From Clostridia bacterium (GTDB lineage Bacteria > Bacillota > Clostridia > UMGS1810), in NCBI GenBank assembly GCA_017621495.1, contig JAGATB010000004.1, positions 1 to 47,224 of the forward strand: a stretch of DNA of 47,224 nucleotides. The letters run 5' to 3'. The position numbers and the translations under genes are program-made. This document shows, one piece after another, positions 1 through 10,016 of the stretch (positions within the stretch are counted from its first letter, which is position 1; the number at the start of each line of letters is the position of its first letter). The notes under the pieces were generated by a model. That model saw nothing but the letters and a program-made list of their open reading frames with translations, had not been told where the DNA came from and ran no database searches.

Positions 1-677
1 CTATTCCCACCAAGAAGAGCCAGGTATTCTCTACAGCTGCAGATAACCAGACCAGCGTTGAGATCAACGTTCTCCAGGGTGAAAGAGAGATGGCTGCATA
101 CAACAAGAGCCTTGGCAGATTCTCTCTTACAGGCATAGCTCCTGCTCCCAGAGGTGTTCCTCAGATTGAAGTAAGCTTTGATATAGATGCCAACGGTATA
201 GTACATGTTTCTGCCAAGGATATGGCTACAGGCAATGAGCAGGACATTACAATTACTGCAAGCTCCAACCTTTCCGAAGAGGATATCGACAAGGCAGTTA
301 AGGAAGCAGAGAAATTTGCAGAAGAAGACAAAAAGCGCAAGGAAGAGATTGAAGTAAGAAACAACGCAGATTCCCTGGTATATCAGTGCGAAAAGGCTAT
401 CACAGACCTTGGCGATAAGCTCGACGGCACAGACAAGAGTGATATAGAAGCTAAAATAGCTGACGTAAAGTCTGCTCTCCAGGGTACAGATACAGAAGCT
501 ATCAAATCGGCAACAGATGCACTTCAGCAGAAATTCTATGAAGTTTCTACCAAGATGTATCAGGCTGCTAATCCCCAGGGTGCAGGCCCCGATATGGGTG
601 CTGATCCCAATATGGGCGGTGCACAGGGCGGCACATATGACGGTGACTACACAGTAGTTGATGACGACAATAAATAA
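1..677 (+). CDS. dnaK: DnaK (Hsp70) chaperone, C-terminal part; 5' end outside window
   Basis: Reading frame is open from base 3, so the gene enters from the left edge and only about 224 C-terminal residues are present. The visible part is the substrate-binding beta-sandwich ([31 protein letters not shown]-like loop read here as [29 protein letters not shown]) followed by the alpha-helical lid, ending in a Gly/Met-rich tail and the acidic terminus VVDDDNK typical of bacterial DnaK. DnaK is an ATP-driven cytoplasmic chaperone that works with DnaJ and GrpE. dnaJ follows 73 bp downstream on the same strand, the usual hrcA-grpE-dnaK-dnaJ order. An ATG at 90 is an internal Met and not the start. 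Confidence 0.98.
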   Translation, partial: IPTKKSQVFSTAADNQTSVEINVLQGEREMAAYNKSLGRFSLTGIAPAPRGVPQIEVSFDIDANGIVHVSAKDMATGNEQDITITASSNLSEEDIDKAVKEAEKFAEEDKKRKEEIEVRNNADSLVYQCEKAITDLGDKLDGTDKSDIEAKIADVKSALQGTDTEAIKSATDALQQKFYEVSTKMYQAANPQGAGPDMGADPNMGGAQGGTYDGDYTVVDDDNK

Positions 678-692
678 ATACTATAAATCACG

Positions 693-712
693 GCTTCCCC
701 TTACGGGGAAGC
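693..712 (+). terminator. Hairpin between dnaK and dnaJ
   Basis: Perfect 8-bp stem GCTTCCCC/GGGGAAGC with a TTAC loop, 15 bp after the dnaK stop. There is no T-run behind it, so it is more likely a partial terminator or mRNA-processing/stability hairpin that lowers dnaJ expression relative to dnaK. The stem is identical to the first hairpin of the repeat at 25632-25651. Confidence 0.6.
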
Positions 713-750
713 TGTTACCTACATAAATTAATAGCACAAGGCGGTGCATT

Positions 751-1917
751 ATGGCAGATAAAAGAGATTATTATGAAGTCCTGGGTATCCAAAAGGGCGC
801 CGGGGACGATGAAATAAAAAAAGCTTACCGTAAGGTAGCAAAAAAATATCACCCCGACCTTCACCCCGGTGATGCTGAAGCAGAGGCAAAATTCAAGGAA
901 GCCGGCGAAGCATACGAGGTATTGAGCGATGCGCAGAAAAGACAAAGGTATGATCAGTACGGTCATGCAGGTGTTGACCCCAACTTCGGTGCCGGTGGCG
1001 GCTTTGGAGGAGGCTTTGGTGGCGGTTTTGATGATTTGGGAGATATATTCGGCTCTTTCTTCGGTGGCGGTTTCGGCGGCTCTCAGCAGAGACGACGCAA
1101 CGGTCCCCGCAGGGGCAGTGACGTCAATGAAAGCATATTATTAAGCTTTGAAGAAGCTGCATTCGGCATTAAAAAGACACTTAAGATTTATAAAGTGGAA
1201 GAGTGCGACGAATGTGGCGGCAAAGGCTGTAAGAGTGAAACAGACAAGGTTACATGTCCCACATGTAAGGGTACCGGTGAGATTAAGAGTGTTACCAACT
1301 CGCTGTTTGGTCAGATGGTAAATGTGACTACTTGTAACCATTGCTCGGGTACAGGTCAGATTATCAAAAACCCTTGTACCAAGTGTAAAGGCAAGGGCAT
1401 GATCAAGCGTGCAAGGAATGTGGATGTTGATATTCCTGCAGGTATAGACAACGGAGAGACAGTACGTTACAGAGGTCTGGGCAATGCCGGAATTAAGGGC
1501 GGTCCTGCAGGTGACTTGCTTGTTACGATTCAGATTAAACGTCACGAGGTGTTTACCCGCAGGGGTAATGATGTTTACTGCACAATTCCCATCACATTTG
1601 TACAGGCAGCTTTGGGTGCGGATGTAAACATTCCAATCCTTGACGAAGACAAAAAATATACCTTGGGTAAGATGACCTATACCATACCCGAGGGCACACA
1701 GCCCGGAAGTGAATTCCGCCTCCGAGGCAAGGGTATACCCGGTGTCAGAAGCGGCATCAGGGGAGATATGGTCCTCACGGTAAATGTGGAAGTACCCAAA
1801 AACTTAAGCAAGGACCAAAAGGAAGCCCTTGAGGCATTTGCCAAGGTTTCCAATGACAACAACTATAAACAGCACAAGAACTTCTTTGAAAAAATGAAGG
1901 ATTCACTTGGATTATAG
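751..1917 (+). CDS. dnaJ: DnaJ (Hsp40) co-chaperone
   Basis: Full-length 388-residue type I DnaJ. Domains in order: J domain (about 1-70) with the HPD motif in [10 protein letters not shown], which stimulates DnaK ATPase; Gly/Phe-rich linker (about 75-115); zinc domain with four CxxCxGxG-type repeats ([32 protein letters not shown], about residues 150-220); and a C-terminal substrate-binding/dimer region. It delivers unfolded clients to DnaK in the cytoplasm. The start ATG at 751 follows AAGGCGGTG. It lies downstream of dnaK, separated by the hairpin at 693-712, and ends at a strong bidirectional terminator facing the convergent purC. Confidence 0.98.
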   Translation: MADKRDYYEVLGIQKGAGDDEIKKAYRKVAKKYHPDLHPGDAEAEAKFKEAGEAYEVLSDAQKRQRYDQYGHAGVDPNFGAGGGFGGGFGGGFDDLGDIFGSFFGGGFGGSQQRRRNGPRRGSDVNESILLSFEEAAFGIKKTLKIYKVEECDECGGKGCKSETDKVTCPTCKGTGEIKSVTNSLFGQMVNVTTCNHCSGTGQIIKNPCTKCKGKGMIKRARNVDVDIPAGIDNGETVRYRGLGNAGIKGGPAGDLLVTIQIKRHEVFTRRGNDVYCTIPITFVQAALGADVNIPILDEDKKYTLGKMTYTIPEGTQPGSEFRLRGKGIPGVRSGIRGDMVLTVNVEVPKNLSKDQKEALEAFAKVSNDNNYKQHKNFFEKMKDSLGL

Positions 1918-1922
1918 AGAAT

Positions 1923-1964
1923 AAAATAATGACCATCTCTTGAATAAGAGATGGTCATTATTTT
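1923..1964. terminator. Bidirectional terminator between dnaJ and purC
   Basis: 19-bp perfect stem (1923-1941 with 1946-1964, core GACCATCTCTT/AAGAGATGGTC), loop GAAT, flanked by A-run on one side and T-run on the other, so it can stop transcription from dnaJ (+) and from purC (-). Confidence 0.9.
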
Positions 1965-1972
1965 AACTTATA

Positions 1973-2656
1973 TTATCTGTTAAGAATAAGCTTTGTAAGC
2001 TCTACAGGCTCTACAATCTTGCCGTCCTTATATACTCTCATGTTACCGGAAGCAATTTCGTCAATGAGTATAACCTCATCGTTATTGTAGCCAAATTCAA
2101 ACTTAATATCCCATAGGTCGAGTCCTATAGACTTTAGGTCGTCTGCCACAATTTTTGTGATTTTAAGTGTCTGCTCCTTCATGCTTTCAAACATTGCAGG
2201 AGTCATTACACCCAGTGCTGCCAGACCTTCACCCGTTACGAGGGGGTCGCCCTTTTCGTCATTTTTGAATGTGCACTCTACATATCCGCCTTCAAGCACG
2301 GTACCATCTTCGATGTACTCGCCGTATCTGCGTATGAAGCTTCCTGTAGCAACCAAACGACATATAACTTCAAGACCATGACCGAATACAGTAGCAGGCA
2401 GTACTTCCATTGTAGCTTCCTCTACATTGGCGTCTACATAGTGAGTTTTAATTCCGGCATCCTTAAGCAGTTCAAAATAGTGAATTGATGTCTTGAGGTT
2501 TTCTTTACCGATACCTTCAATAGTAAGACCAACACTGTTTTCACCGGGATCAAATACACCGTCTTTGCCTGTACAGTCGTCCTTGAACTTGAGCATAACG
2601 TTGCCGTTGTCAAGTTTATAAACGTCTTTTGTCTTTCCTTCGTAAATCTTTTTCAT
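1973..2656 (-). CDS. purC: SAICAR synthase (phosphoribosylaminoimidazole-succinocarboxamide synthase)
   Basis: 227 residues from the ATG at 2656. Catalyses ATP-dependent joining of CAIR and aspartate to give SAICAR in de novo purine synthesis. Family signatures are visible: [12 protein letters not shown] at the N-terminus, the [14 protein letters not shown] segment, and [10 protein letters not shown] followed by [11 protein letters not shown], which corresponds to the conserved SAICAR synthetase signature 2 (LIDEIxxxDxxR), with N where D is usual. The frame is open up to a GTG at 2668, but that codon overlaps the Shine-Dalgarno AAGGAG (2669-2674); ATG 2656 has 12 nt spacing and matches the family N-terminus. 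It lies 78 bp downstream of ileS on the same strand, so it may be co-transcribed. Other purine genes are not in the window. Confidence 0.96.
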   Translation of the reverse strand: MKKIYEGKTKDVYKLDNGNVMLKFKDDCTGKDGVFDPGENSVGLTIEGIGKENLKTSIHYFELLKDAGIKTHYVDANVEEATMEVLPATVFGHGLEVICRLVATGSFIRRYGEYIEDGTVLEGGYVECTFKNDEKGDPLVTGEGLAALGVMTPAMFESMKEQTLKITKIVADDLKSIGLDLWDIKFEFGYNNDEVILIDEIASGNMRVYKDGKIVEPVELTKLILNR

Positions 2657-2734
2657 GTTTTTGCACACTCCTTTATAAATCTTGTCTGAATTTATATTAA
2701 TAAAAATTCATTTGTGATAATGACGAGTAGGGGA

Positions 2735-5700
2735 TTATTTTCTCTCTACACCCAGGTTTACCTTTTCGCCGTTAATATTCCATTCCTTGGAGTTTGCGGC
2801 ATCAGAACCTATAATTATTGCTTCTGCAAGTACTTCTTCCTTTATGAAATCGGAATTTTTGTTTATGATATCCGCTATCTTATCATTTCCGTTTACATAT
2901 ATATCTATGTGGTCCATAACCTCAAAGTCAGAATCCTTACGCATTGACTGGATTTTGCTTATTATTTCACGTACGAAGCCTTCTTCTATGAGCTCATCGG
3001 AAAGGTTAGTGTCCAGTACTACAGTGATTCCGTAGTCGGATTCCGAGGCATATCCCTCGGTCTTTGCAGCTTCTATGAGCAGGTCTTCTTTCTCTAACCT
3101 AATCTCATTACCATCTATATCAAGTGTTATATATCCGTTGGCTTCAAGCTCTTTTATTGCATTATTGCCGTCCATAGCAGGAAGCATGGTTCTTATCTGA
3201 CCCAGGAACTTGCCGTATTTGGGGCCAACTGTCTTAAGCTGGGGCTTTAAGGTATAGCTTGTGAAGCTCTCCACATCATCTGTAAACTCTACTTCCTTCA
3301 CGTTGAGCTCTTCTGCGATTATGTCTGTAAAGAACTTATCCAGTTCTACGTTATCAGCTTTCACATACATCTTGCCTATAGGCTGTCTGTTCTTTATAGC
3401 AGATGCGTTTCTTGCCGCACGTCCGAGCACAACTATGTCAAGCACTTCTTCCATATGAGATTCCAACTCACTGTCAATAAAGCTTTCGTCACAAACAGGG
3501 AAGTCACACAGGTGTATGCTTTCAGGAGCATTCTTGTCTATGGAGCGAACCATATTCTGATATATATCTTCAGTCATGAATGGTATCATGGGGGCTGCAA
3601 CCTTACACAGTGTCACAAGTGCAGTGTAGAGTGTCATGTATGCATTTATCTTGTCCTGAGGCATACCCTTAACCCAGAATCTTTCTCTGCTTCTTCTTAC
3701 ATACCAGTTACTGAGCTCGTCGGTAAAGTCCTGCAGAACTCTTGCAGTCTCGGTAATCTTGTAGTTTGTAAGGTTATCGTCTACTTCCTTTACCAAGGAG
3801 TTAAGCTTTGAGAGAAGCCATTTATCCATTACGGAGAGGCTGTCTTTGTCAAGTGTATACTTTGTAGCATCAAATTCATCTATGTTCGCATAGAGTATGA
3901 AGAATGCATATGTGTTCCACAGTGTACCCAAGAACTTCCTCTGACCTTCTGTTACAGCAGCACTGTGAAATCTGTTTGGCAGCCAGGGTGCAGAGTTTGA
4001 GTAGAAATACCATCTGATTGCATCTGCACCAAACTGCTCCAATGCTTCAAACGGGTCTACAGCGTTGCCCTTGGATTTGGACATTTTTTGTCCGTTTTCG
4101 TCCTGTACGTGACCAAGCACTATTACATTCTTGTAGGGTGCTTTGTTAAAGAGCAGTGTGGACTCTGCCAAGAGTGAGTAGAACCATCCTCTTGTCTGGT
4201 CAACCGCTTCACTTATGAAGTCCGCAGGGAATGTAGCTTCAAACAGCTCCTTGTTTTCAAAAGGATAGTGCCACTGTGCAAAGGGCATAGCTCCTGAATC
4301 AAACCAGCAGTCTATAACTTCGCTTACTCTGTGCATCTCGCCGCCGCATTCCGGACATTTTATAGTTACAGCATCTATCCATGGTCTGTGCAGCTCCACT
4401 TCGTCGGGGCAATTAGAGCTCATCTCTTTGAGCTCTGCTATTGAACCTATGGCATGACGGTGTCCGCATTCACATTCCCAGATGTTAAGGGGAGTACCCC
4501 AATATCTGTTGCGGCTTACGCCCCAGTCCTGTACATTCTTGAGCCAGTCTCCGAAGCGGCCTTTACCTATGCTTTCGGGAATCCAGTTGATTGTATCGTT
4601 ATTTCTTATGAGGTCCTCCTTAACGGCTGTCATTTTTATAAACCAGGAGTCTCTTGCATAATATATAAGGGGAGTGTCACATCTCCAGCAGAAGGGGTAG
4701 TCATGCTCAAACTTAGGTGCATCAAACAGAAGACCTGCTGCATCCAAATCCTTAAGCACTACCGGGTCTGCATCCTTTACAAACATACCTGCATATGGTG
4801 TCTCGCTTGTGAGGTTACCGCTGCCGTCTACAAACTGTACAAAGGGTAGGTCATATTTTCTGCCTACATTAGCATCGTCCTCACCGAATGCAGGTGCAAT
4901 GTGTACTATACCCGTACCGTCAGACATGGTAACATAGCTGTCACATGTTATATAGTGACCTTTCTTTTTCTGCTTTTCACATACAGGCTTTACAAAGTCA
5001 AATAACGGTTCGTATTCCTTGTGTTCTAAGTCTATGCCCTTGTATCTTTCCAGGATTTCGTATGCGGGTGTATCCTCATTGCCCAGCTTTCCGAGCACCT
5101 TATCAAGCAGATCGTTTGCCATGTAATATGTGTATCCGTCAGCTGCCTTTACCTTGCAGTAATCGTCATCAGGATTTACGCAGAGCGCTACGTTGGAGGG
5201 CAGCGTCCAGGGGGTGGTTGTCCATGCCAGGAAGTATGCATCTTCTCCCACGACCTTAAATCTAACTACAGCGGAACGTTCCTTTACATTCTTGTAGCCC
5301 TGAGCCACTTCGTGAGAGGAGAGCGGAGTTCCGCATCTGGGGCAGTATGGTACAATTTTGAAGCCCTTATAAAGCAGACCTTTATCCCAAATCTGTTTAA
5401 GTGCCCACCACTCGGATTCTATAAAGTCATTGTGGTATGTTACATAAGGGTCGTCCATGTCAGCCCAGAAGCCTACGGTAGAGGAAAAGTCCTCCCACAT
5501 GCCCTTGTACTTCCACACGCTTTCTTTACAGTGCTTTATAAACGGTTCAAGCCCGTATTCTTCAATCTGTTCTTTGCCGTCAAGACCCAGAAGCTTTTCT
5601 ACTTCTAACTCTACAGGCAAACCATGAGTATCCCAGCCGGCTTTTCTGGGCACTTTGTAGCCCTTCATGGTGCGGTATCTGGGTATCATATCCTTGATTA

Positions 5701-5887
5701 CTCTGGTAAGCACGTGACCTATGTGGGGCTTACCGTTGGCAGTCGGTGGTCCGTCATAAAACATATATGTTTCTGCGTCCTTACGGCTGTCAATTGATTT
5801 TTGGAAGATTTCATTATCCTTCCAGAATTTTTCAACAATCTTCTCTCTTTGAACAAAGTTTAAATTGTTGTCAACTTTGTTATACAT
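2735..5887 (-). CDS. ileS: Isoleucyl-tRNA synthetase, eukaryote-like IleRS2 type
   Basis: 1050 residues. Charges tRNA-Ile with isoleucine in the cytoplasm and edits valine. Class I motifs: HIGH in FYDGPPTANGKPHIGHVL (near residue 45-60) and KMSKS in GQKMSKSKGN. The sequence GWDTHGLPVELEVEK, the mid-protein zinc-type pair CECGH...CPECGG and the ending without the C-terminal four-cysteine zinc module are features of the IleRS2/eukaryote-like group, not of common bacterial IleRS1 (GWDCHGLP). That group is known to include mupirocin-insensitive enzymes; resistance here is inference only. Start ATG 5885-5887 has Shine-Dalgarno GGAGG (5896-5900). The leader is short and has no T-box. Confidence 0.97.
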   Translation of the reverse strand: MYNKVDNNLNFVQREKIVEKFWKDNEIFQKSIDSRKDAETYMFYDGPPTANGKPHIGHVLTRVIKDMIPRYRTMKGYKVPRKAGWDTHGLPVELEVEKLLGLDGKEQIEEYGLEPFIKHCKESVWKYKGMWEDFSSTVGFWADMDDPYVTYHNDFIESEWWALKQIWDKGLLYKGFKIVPYCPRCGTPLSSHEVAQGYKNVKERSAVVRFKVVGEDAYFLAWTTTPWTLPSNVALCVNPDDDYCKVKAADGYTYYMANDLLDKVLGKLGNEDTPAYEILERYKGIDLEHKEYEPLFDFVKPVCEKQKKKGHYITCDSYVTMSDGTGIVHIAPAFGEDDANVGRKYDLPFVQFVDGSGNLTSETPYAGMFVKDADPVVLKDLDAAGLLFDAPKFEHDYPFCWRCDTPLIYYARDSWFIKMTAVKEDLIRNNDTINWIPESIGKGRFGDWLKNVQDWGVSRNRYWGTPLNIWECECGHRHAIGSIAELKEMSSNCPDEVELHRPWIDAVTIKCPECGGEMHRVSEVIDCWFDSGAMPFAQWHYPFENKELFEATFPADFISEAVDQTRGWFYSLLAESTLLFNKAPYKNVIVLGHVQDENGQKMSKSKGNAVDPFEALEQFGADAIRWYFYSNSAPWLPNRFHSAAVTEGQRKFLGTLWNTYAFFILYANIDEFDATKYTLDKDSLSVMDKWLLSKLNSLVKEVDDNLTNYKITETARVLQDFTDELSNWYVRRSRERFWVKGMPQDKINAYMTLYTALVTLCKVAAPMIPFMTEDIYQNMVRSIDKNAPESIHLCDFPVCDESFIDSELESHMEEVLDIVVLGRAARNASAIKNRQPIGKMYVKADNVELDKFFTDIIAEELNVKEVEFTDDVESFTSYTLKPQLKTVGPKYGKFLGQIRTMLPAMDGNNAIKELEANGYITLDIDGNEIRLEKEDLLIEAAKTEGYASESDYGITVVLDTNLSDELIEEGFVREIISKIQSMRKDSDFEVMDHIDIYVNGNDKIADIINKNSDFIKEEVLAEAIIIGSDAANSKEWNINGEKVNLGVERK

Positions 5888-5937
5888 ATATATATCCTCC
5901 GTTCACATGGAAATACTATACTTATTTTAACTAAATT

Positions 5938-5966
5938 ATTATACAACTAAATTGCGCTATTGTCAA
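5938..5966 (-). promoter_or_regulatory. Sigma-A promoter of ileS
   Basis: On the minus strand TTGACA (5961-5966), 17-bp spacer, TATAAT (5938-5943): a perfect consensus. Expected transcription start near 5931, leaving a leader of about 45 nt, too short for a T-box. Confidence 0.85.
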
Positions 5967-6035
5967 TATTTTAGAATTCATATTTGGCGAATTTCGGCAA
6001 ATATGCAATAATTTTATAATAAATAAACATCTCTG

Positions 6036-6064
6036 TTGACGAATAAGCAGTCAGGTGATAAAAT
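6036..6064 (+). promoter_or_regulatory. Sigma-A promoter of sbcDC
   Basis: TTGACG (6036-6041), 17-bp spacer, TAAAAT (6059-6064). The TTG of the -35 box is the first possible start codon of the sbcD frame; the promoter shows that the start must be further down, at 6099. Confidence 0.75.
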
Positions 6065-6098
6065 TAATGTATATAATTTATGCAAAAGGATTGATTGT

Positions 6099-7244
6099 AT
6101 GAAGTTTATTCACCTGTCAGACCTTCACCTTGGTAAAAAGCTCAATGATTTTTCGCTTATAGAAGACCAGAAATATATTTTGAAAATTATTATAAATATC
6201 ATTGACTCACAGAAGCTCGATGCAGTTTTGATTTCCGGTGACGTGTATGATAAATCCGTACCCGTTACCGAAGCGGTGGAGCTCTTTGATGAATTCATAA
6301 CTGCTGTTGCTTCTCGCGGTATCAAATGCTTTATAATAAGCGGCAACCACGACTCTGCCGAACGCATAGCCTTTGGCGGCAGGATTATGAGCGGCGGCGG
6401 TATCTATCTGTCGCCTGTGTATTCGGGAATGGTGGAGCCAATATATATTGATGATGACTACGGCACCGTGGGTGTATATATGCTGCCGTTTATAAAGCCT
6501 GCAAGCGTTCGCAGGTTCTTCCCGGATGCACAAATTACAAGCTATGATGACGCAGTTCGCACTGCAGTAAATGCCATTAATGTAAGCGGAGACAATCGCA
6601 ATATAATCCTCAGTCATCAGTTTGTCACAGGTGCACTTCGGTCAGACTCGGAGGAGATATCGGTAGGAGGCACGGACAACATCTCCGCAGATATATTTGA
6701 TAAATTTGATTATGTGGCTCTGGGACACATCCACAGACCTCAGAAGGTCGGTCGCGATGCAGTTCGCTACAGCGGTACACCCCTTAAGTACTCTTTTTCC
6801 GAGGTATCCCATACCAAAACACTTACCATAGTGGAGCTTTGCGAAAAGGGAAGTGTAAATATAAGTGAAATTCCCTTGAAGCCAATGAGAGAGATGGCAG
6901 AGCTTAAGGGCAAATTTGAGGAGATAATGTCTCCTAAAACCTATGAAGGTACCACTCTTAGGGAGGATTTTCTTCATATTACATTAACTGATGATGAGGA
7001 AATCATAGATGCAGTAGGTAAACTGCGAACTGTATACAAAAATATACTTCGACTTGATTATGACAACAAACGTACAAGGTCATACTCACTTATAACTTCT
7101 TCTGCGGAGGCGGAGCACAAATCACCTCTGGACTTTTTCTCGGAGCTCTACGAATTGCAGAATAACACACCTATGAACGAAGAAGAAATCAATTTTGTGA
7201 GAACTCTTATAGAAAACATATCCGATGGGGAGGTGCTTGCCTGA
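6099..7244 (+). CDS. sbcD: Exonuclease SbcD, Mre11-type nuclease subunit
   Basis: 381 residues. Manganese-dependent nuclease partner of SbcC; the complex cleaves DNA hairpins and processes double-strand ends. Calcineurin-like phosphoesterase motifs are visible: MKFIHLSDLHLGKK (motif I, D and H metal ligands), VLISGDVYD (motif II), ISGNHD (motif III), LSHQF and ALGHIHRPQ (motifs IV-V). Start chosen at ATG 6099, preceded by AAAGGA (6085-6090) and matching the family N-terminus; a longer frame back to TTG 6036 runs into the promoter. The stop codon overlaps the sbcC start (TGATG), so the two are translationally coupled. Confidence 0.95.
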   Translation: MKFIHLSDLHLGKKLNDFSLIEDQKYILKIIINIIDSQKLDAVLISGDVYDKSVPVTEAVELFDEFITAVASRGIKCFIISGNHDSAERIAFGGRIMSGGGIYLSPVYSGMVEPIYIDDDYGTVGVYMLPFIKPASVRRFFPDAQITSYDDAVRTAVNAINVSGDNRNIILSHQFVTGALRSDSEEISVGGTDNISADIFDKFDYVALGHIHRPQKVGRDAVRYSGTPLKYSFSEVSHTKTLTIVELCEKGSVNISEIPLKPMREMAELKGKFEEIMSPKTYEGTTLREDFLHITLTDDEEIIDAVGKLRTVYKNILRLDYDNKRTRSYSLITSSAEAEHKSPLDFFSELYELQNNTPMNEEEINFVRTLIENISDGEVLA

Positions 7245-10012
7245 TGAGACCTGTTAAAATAACCATGACAGCTTTTGGACCTTACGCAGGTACACAGGTT
7301 TTGGACATGTCAGTGCTTGGAACTAGCGGTATATATCTTATCACCGGAGATACAGGCGCGGGTAAGACTACTATTTTTGATGCAGTTACATTTGCGCTGT
7401 ACGGCAGAACCAGTGGAGACAGACGCAATTCCGATATGATGCACTCCAAGTATGCCTCTCCGGGAGTTAAACCGGAGGTAGAGCTTGTGTTTGAATACGG
7501 CGGTAAATGCTTTACGGTCTCTCGTACACTGGCATACGAGAGACCTTTAAAGAGAGGAACCGGTACTAAAATTGAAGAAGGCGATGCCGAGCTTACCTAT
7601 CCCGACGGTAAGGTGATTACGGGTGTTAACAGGGTTAATGCTGCTATAGAAGATATTCTTGGCATCAACTACAATCAGTTTTCAAGGATAGCTATGATAG
7701 CCCAGGGAGATTTTATGAAGCTTCTCCTGGCAGGTACCGAGGAACGCAAGGAGATATTTCGTAAGATATTTAAGACAGACTTATACAGATATCTGCAGGA
7801 TGCACTTAAAAATGAGTCCGGCAAGCTTCATGCTGAGGTTGAAATACATGCAGCAAAAAAAGAAAAATCAGCCTCTCTTTTAAAGTGTGCAGACGATGAC
7901 ACTCTGTCAATTCAAATTGACAGAGCAAAGAAAAGCGACCTTGATACCAACAGCCTCATTGCCCTTGCCAACACACTGATAGATATGGACGAGTCTGCTA
8001 TGCAAGCGGATGAAATCCTTCTTGCAGATGTAGAAAAAGCTTTAAATGATATAAATGAGTCACTTACCAAAGCAGAACAAATTGAAAAAATCCGTTTATC
8101 ACTAAACCGAGATTTAAAGGAGCTGGATATTGCCCGGGAAAAATCGGCAGTTGTTTCAGAAAATTACAATACTCAAAAGGAGCTTAAACCTCAAGATGAA
8201 TGTGTGGCACAGCAGATATCATTGTTAAAACAAAAGCTCACCGTCTATGACGAGCTTGAAAGCAATAAAACCGCACTTGAAAATACGCAGAAGCAGCTTG
8301 AAGAAAATCAAAATTCTATAAGCCGGATATTAATTGATATTGAAAGTAAATCTGCTCTTGCAGCGGAATGTAAATCTAAGTTCAACTCAATGACAGACGC
8401 ACATATTGTGAAAGAAAGGCTTATTGCCAAAAGCAACGAGCTTTCTCAAAGAGCACAGCAGCTTAAAGACACTGTGCAAGCATACAATGCGCTCAAAACT
8501 CTCAAAAACGAGTACGCCGTCAAGCGTGAAGCGGTCTCTGAACTCATGAAGCAAACAGAGGAAGCCAAGAATATATACAATTCCGGTAATATGGCATTTT
8601 TGGATAGTCAGGCAGGCTTTCTGGCACTTATGCTTGAGGATAATACTCCATGCCCCGTGTGCGGTTCTCTCAACCATCCTCACAAGGCTGCGATGAGTGA
8701 CAATGCTCCTACTAAAGAGGAGGTTGAGAATCTTAAGCACCAATACGAGTCTCTCAGCAAAAAAGCAGACTCACAGGCATTGGAGCTTGCTGCGTTATCC
8801 GGTACCTGCGAAAGTACAGAAACAGAATTCAAAACAAAATTCAAGGCGGTTTTCACTGATGAAGACATTGAAGCAGCTGCCGAGATATTGAAAACAGCTG
8901 TTCCGGACTTAAACGAGAAAATTAAAGCAAACAAAAAAGCTCTCTCGGATGCGGATGAACAGATTATTAAAAGAGATGAGCTTGATAAAAAAATTGCTTT
9001 CATTGAAGCAGAGATATCCGAGCTCAAAGAGAAATCAGAAAATGCCAAGAGAAACACAGCTGTTCTTGAGGAACGTATCAAGTCTATTTCCGAGACTACT
9101 GCAAAGCTAAAAGACAGCCTGGAGTATGAATCTAAAGACGAAGCACTTCAAAAGATAGAAGAGCTTACCGGCAAACGCATGGAATTTGAAAAGGCTTTTA
9201 CTGCTGCAGAGCGAGCATATAACGATATTAAAAATACAATCAGCGAATTAGAGGGCTCTGTAAAAGCTAATTCAGCCCAGCTTGAGGGTGCACCTCAAAT
9301 AGATACAGAGGCTCTGATTCAAAAACGCAATGTAAACTTAGAGACATCAAAGCTTCTCAAAGATAGTATTACATCGTATCTGGCAAGGATACAGATGAAT
9401 TCGAGTGCACTTGCCAATATAGAAGCAGACAGCAAAAAGCTTGCCGAGCTTGAAGTAAGGTGGTCATGGGTTAAAAATCTCTCAAATACAGCCAATGGCA
9501 ACCTTGGCAACAAAAAAGAAAAAATCATGCTGGAAACCTATGTCCAGATGGCGTACTTTGACAGGATAATCCATCGTGCCAACAAACGTCTTATGGTTAT
9601 GACCAATGGTCAGTATGAGTTGAAACGTTCATCAACCGGAGCCAACCTCAAAAGTCAGACAGGACTTGAATTGGATGTCGTAGATTATTACAACGGTACC
9701 ACACGCAGTGTTAAGACTTTGTCGGGAGGAGAATCCTTCAAGGCATCTCTTTCTCTGGCACTTGGCTTGTCGGATGAATTGCAGTCGCTCAGCGGCGGCA
9801 TAGAGCTTGACTGTATGTTTGTAGACGAAGGCTTTGGTTCACTTGATGCCGAATCTCTCAATCAGGCAATGAATGCGTTAAGCTCCCTTGGTGACAGCAA
9901 TCGCATAGTTGGTGTCATATCCCACGTAGGTGAACTCAAAGAACGTATAGATAAACAAATCATAGTAAAGAAGCAAAAATCCGGCGGAAGCAAGGCAGAA
10001 ATAGTGATATAA
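7244..10012 (+). CDS. sbcC: Exonuclease SbcC, Rad50/SMC-type ATPase subunit
   Basis: 922 residues. Walker A GDTGAGKTT (K41) near the N-terminus, long coiled coils (about 180-780) rich in Glu/Lys/Leu and interrupted by the zinc hook CPVCG (C470, C473), then the ABC signature LSGGESFKASLSLALG, Walker B LDCMFVDEGFGSLD and a D-loop at the C-terminus. With SbcD it forms the ATP-gated tethering nuclease that resolves palindromic DNA, which is relevant because this genome carries many palindromic repeats. It starts within the sbcD stop codon. The gene ends 4 bp before the convergent AraC-type regulator, with no obvious terminator between them. Confidence 0.96.
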   Translation: MRPVKITMTAFGPYAGTQVLDMSVLGTSGIYLITGDTGAGKTTIFDAVTFALYGRTSGDRRNSDMMHSKYASPGVKPEVELVFEYGGKCFTVSRTLAYERPLKRGTGTKIEEGDAELTYPDGKVITGVNRVNAAIEDILGINYNQFSRIAMIAQGDFMKLLLAGTEERKEIFRKIFKTDLYRYLQDALKNESGKLHAEVEIHAAKKEKSASLLKCADDDTLSIQIDRAKKSDLDTNSLIALANTLIDMDESAMQADEILLADVEKALNDINESLTKAEQIEKIRLSLNRDLKELDIAREKSAVVSENYNTQKELKPQDECVAQQISLLKQKLTVYDELESNKTALENTQKQLEENQNSISRILIDIESKSALAAECKSKFNSMTDAHIVKERLIAKSNELSQRAQQLKDTVQAYNALKTLKNEYAVKREAVSELMKQTEEAKNIYNSGNMAFLDSQAGFLALMLEDNTPCPVCGSLNHPHKAAMSDNAPTKEEVENLKHQYESLSKKADSQALELAALSGTCESTETEFKTKFKAVFTDEDIEAAAEILKTAVPDLNEKIKANKKALSDADEQIIKRDELDKKIAFIEAEISELKEKSENAKRNTAVLEERIKSISETTAKLKDSLEYESKDEALQKIEELTGKRMEFEKAFTAAERAYNDIKNTISELEGSVKANSAQLEGAPQIDTEALIQKRNVNLETSKLLKDSITSYLARIQMNSSALANIEADSKKLAELEVRWSWVKNLSNTANGNLGNKKEKIMLETYVQMAYFDRIIHRANKRLMVMTNGQYELKRSSTGANLKSQTGLELDVVDYYNGTTRSVKTLSGGESFKASLSLALGLSDELQSLSGGIELDCMFVDEGFGSLDAESLNQAMNALSSLGDSNRIVGVISHVGELKERIDKQIIVKKQKSGGSKAEIVI

Positions 10013-10016
10013 AAAT

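Noticed and set aside
1141..1545. Antisense frame within dnaJ (134 codons)
   Set aside because: It mirrors the repeated Cys motifs of dnaJ, with no ribosome site or family match.
5888..6000. T-box leader for ileS
   Set aside because: The promoter lies about 45 bp from the start codon, leaving no room, and no T-box sequence is present.
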